Positions 4,961-6,073 of a stretch of 6,073 nt of DNA are shown here, piece after piece; the stretch's first letter is position 1; each line of letters opens with the position of its first letter. The notes under the pieces are model-generated. The model saw only the letters and a list, made by a program, of their open reading frames with translations, made no database searches and had not been told where the DNA came from. The translations under genes were made by a program, and so were the position numbers. The stretch lies in the NCBI GenBank assembly GCA_018725275.1, contig QLUC01000094.1, positions 1 through 6,073 on the forward strand, read 5' to 3'. Source of the DNA: Bacillota bacterium (lineage in GTDB: Bacteria > Bacillota > UBA994).

Positions 4961-6073
4961 ATGAAGACTAAAATTACGCTAGACGACTACTACTCGCTCC
5001 TTACCCCGAGCCAGCAGCAAATGTCGCCGGATGGGCGCTATGTGGCCTACGTGCTGCAGGGGTTCCGCAAAAAGGAAAACGACCGCTACCAAAACCTTTG
5101 GCTGGTGGCGACAGATGGCAGCAGCCCGCCGCATCGGTTAACGCGGGGCACAACCAAGGATAGCGCGCCGGCATGGTCGCCGTGCGGCCGCTACTTGGCG
5201 TTCATCTCTACCCGTGCACACGAGCTTGAGGTCGCGAGCACCTTAGCCGAGGCCGAAACGCAAGACGAAAGCAAAAAGGCTGGCCAAGGTAGCGACGATA
5301 AGCCGCGCCCGCAGCTTTGGGTGCTGGACATGCGCTATGGCGGTGAGCCGCGTCAGATTACGTGGCGCGAGGAAGGGATAATCGAGTTTGACTGGTCACC
5401 GTGCAGTACGCAAATCGTCTTCGCCTCGCGCGATCCCGACGAAAAACAGCAGGCGTACTTAAAGAGCATTCGTGGCAAGGACAAGGACGGTGAAAAGGGA
5501 CCGCTAGTTATTGATCGCATGCAGCACAAGCACGATGAAGAGGGCTACCTCGATGACGTTAAGTCGCACCTTTTCGTGGTCGGGTTACAATCGAGGCAGG
5601 CAGTGCGCCTTACTGACGGTCCATGCAAAGAAACAGAGCCACGCTGGTCCCCCGACGGCCAATGGATTGCCTTTGTGTCTAACCGCACCGGTGATGCCGA
5701 TAACAACCGAAGAAACGACCTCTGGCTGACAAACCCAAGCGGAGACACGGTTGGGCGGCTCACTCACGGTGACGTAAACGCGAGCTGGCCGCGCTGGTCA
5801 CCCGATAGTCGCCGTTTAGCATTTGTCACCACGCTGCAGCCGGAAAACGCCTATGTCCTGCGTCACCTCGCCGTAGTTGATACAGCCACAGCTGAGCCAG
5901 TGGGAGAATTAACAGCCTCTGTCGGTCAGGGATGGAGCGCAATTGGCGGAGTCGTACCTGATGCGATTCAAGGCGGAGCGGCGGAGAGCGCGCGAGTCTA
6001 CCCCATACCGCTAAAGCGCACCCCTTGTACCTTGCTGACGAAGGACCTAGACCGCACGGTCGTAGGTTCTCCT
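4961..6073 (+). CDS. S9 family peptidase (acylaminoacyl-peptidase-like), N-terminal beta-propeller part; gene continues beyond window
   Basis: The frame from ATG 4961 is open for 371 codons to the right edge. It carries the N-terminal beta-propeller typical of prolyl-oligopeptidase-fold (S9) peptidases. Five PD40/TolB-like blade motifs are visible: MSPDGRYVAYV (21-31), AWSPCGRYLAF (71-81), DWSPCSTQIVF (144-154), RWSPDGQWIAFVSNR (228-242) and RWSPDSRRLAF (278-288). A charged, low-complexity insertion at about 90-116 follows blade two. The propeller in this family limits access to a C-terminal alpha/beta-hydrolase domain with a Ser-Asp-His triad; that domain would lie outside the window, so activity cannot be judged. 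No signal peptide is seen, which suggests a cytoplasmic enzyme that trims peptides or acylated peptides. AGGAGGG at 4949-4955, 5 bases from the ATG, fixes the start. A sixth blade motif expected after about residue 340 is not recognisable, so an internal deletion is possible. The gene is divergent from the glutamate-synthase-like pseudogene. Confidence 0.88.
   Translation, partial: MKTKITLDDYYSLLTPSQQQMSPDGRYVAYVLQGFRKKENDRYQNLWLVATDGSSPPHRLTRGTTKDSAPAWSPCGRYLAFISTRAHELEVASTLAEAETQDESKKAGQGSDDKPRPQLWVLDMRYGGEPRQITWREEGIIEFDWSPCSTQIVFASRDPDEKQQAYLKSIRGKDKDGEKGPLVIDRMQHKHDEEGYLDDVKSHLFVVGLQSRQAVRLTDGPCKETEPRWSPDGQWIAFVSNRTGDADNNRRNDLWLTNPSGDTVGRLTHGDVNASWPRWSPDSRRLAFVTTLQPENAYVLRHLAVVDTATAEPVGELTASVGQGWSAIGGVVPDAIQGGAAESARVYPIPLKRTPCTLLTKDLDRTVVGSP

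Noticed and set aside
5511..5767. Short frames on both strands inside the S9 peptidase
   Set aside because: They overlap the well-supported plus-strand frame with PD40 motifs and show no family features.

Overview
The window looks like a piece of a mid-GC Bacillota (Clostridia-type) chromosome or metagenomic contig. The reasons are the strong AGGAGG/GGGGAGGGG-type ribosome binding sites in front of almost every gene, the short intergenic gaps, and the gene families present. These families are a WYL regulator, a stand-alone FMN-binding glutamate synthase domain protein and an S9 acyl-peptidase-like protein. This placement is inference; there is no rRNA or other marker gene here.

Layout, left to right. 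(1) Positions 1-1189, minus strand: an unbroken reading frame of 396 codons that leaves the window at its left edge. It encodes an almost purely helical, Trp-rich, charged protein whose tryptophans recur at 15 and 11 residue spacings. It has no name I recognise and is the most unusual item in the window. (2) Positions 1190-1340: a divergent intergenic region with candidate promoters in both directions. (3) Positions 1341-2556, plus strand: a two-gene unit, a small unknown membrane protein followed after 28 bases by a nitrilase-superfamily amidohydrolase with a complete Glu-Lys-Cys triad. (4) Positions 2588-3550, minus strand: a full-length HTH-WYL transcriptional regulator, convergent with the hydrolase. 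(5) Positions 3603-4838, minus strand, 52 bases upstream of the regulator: an FMN-binding glutamate-synthase-family gene. Its frame is intact for 411 codons except for two in-frame TAA stops, so it is best called a pseudogene. (6) Positions 4839-4960: a divergent intergenic region with a degenerate direct repeat. (7) From 4961 to the right edge, plus strand: the N-terminal beta-propeller half of an S9 family peptidase, with its catalytic domain outside the window.

The genes do not form one obvious pathway. The regulator and the glutamate-synthase-like gene may share a transcript, and the membrane protein and hydrolase almost certainly do. No tRNA, CRISPR array, insertion sequence or convincing terminator was seen. 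The points most worth following up are the Trp-repeat coiled-coil protein, which is easy to miss because it is open at the window edge, and the doubly stopped but otherwise well-preserved glutamate synthase gene.
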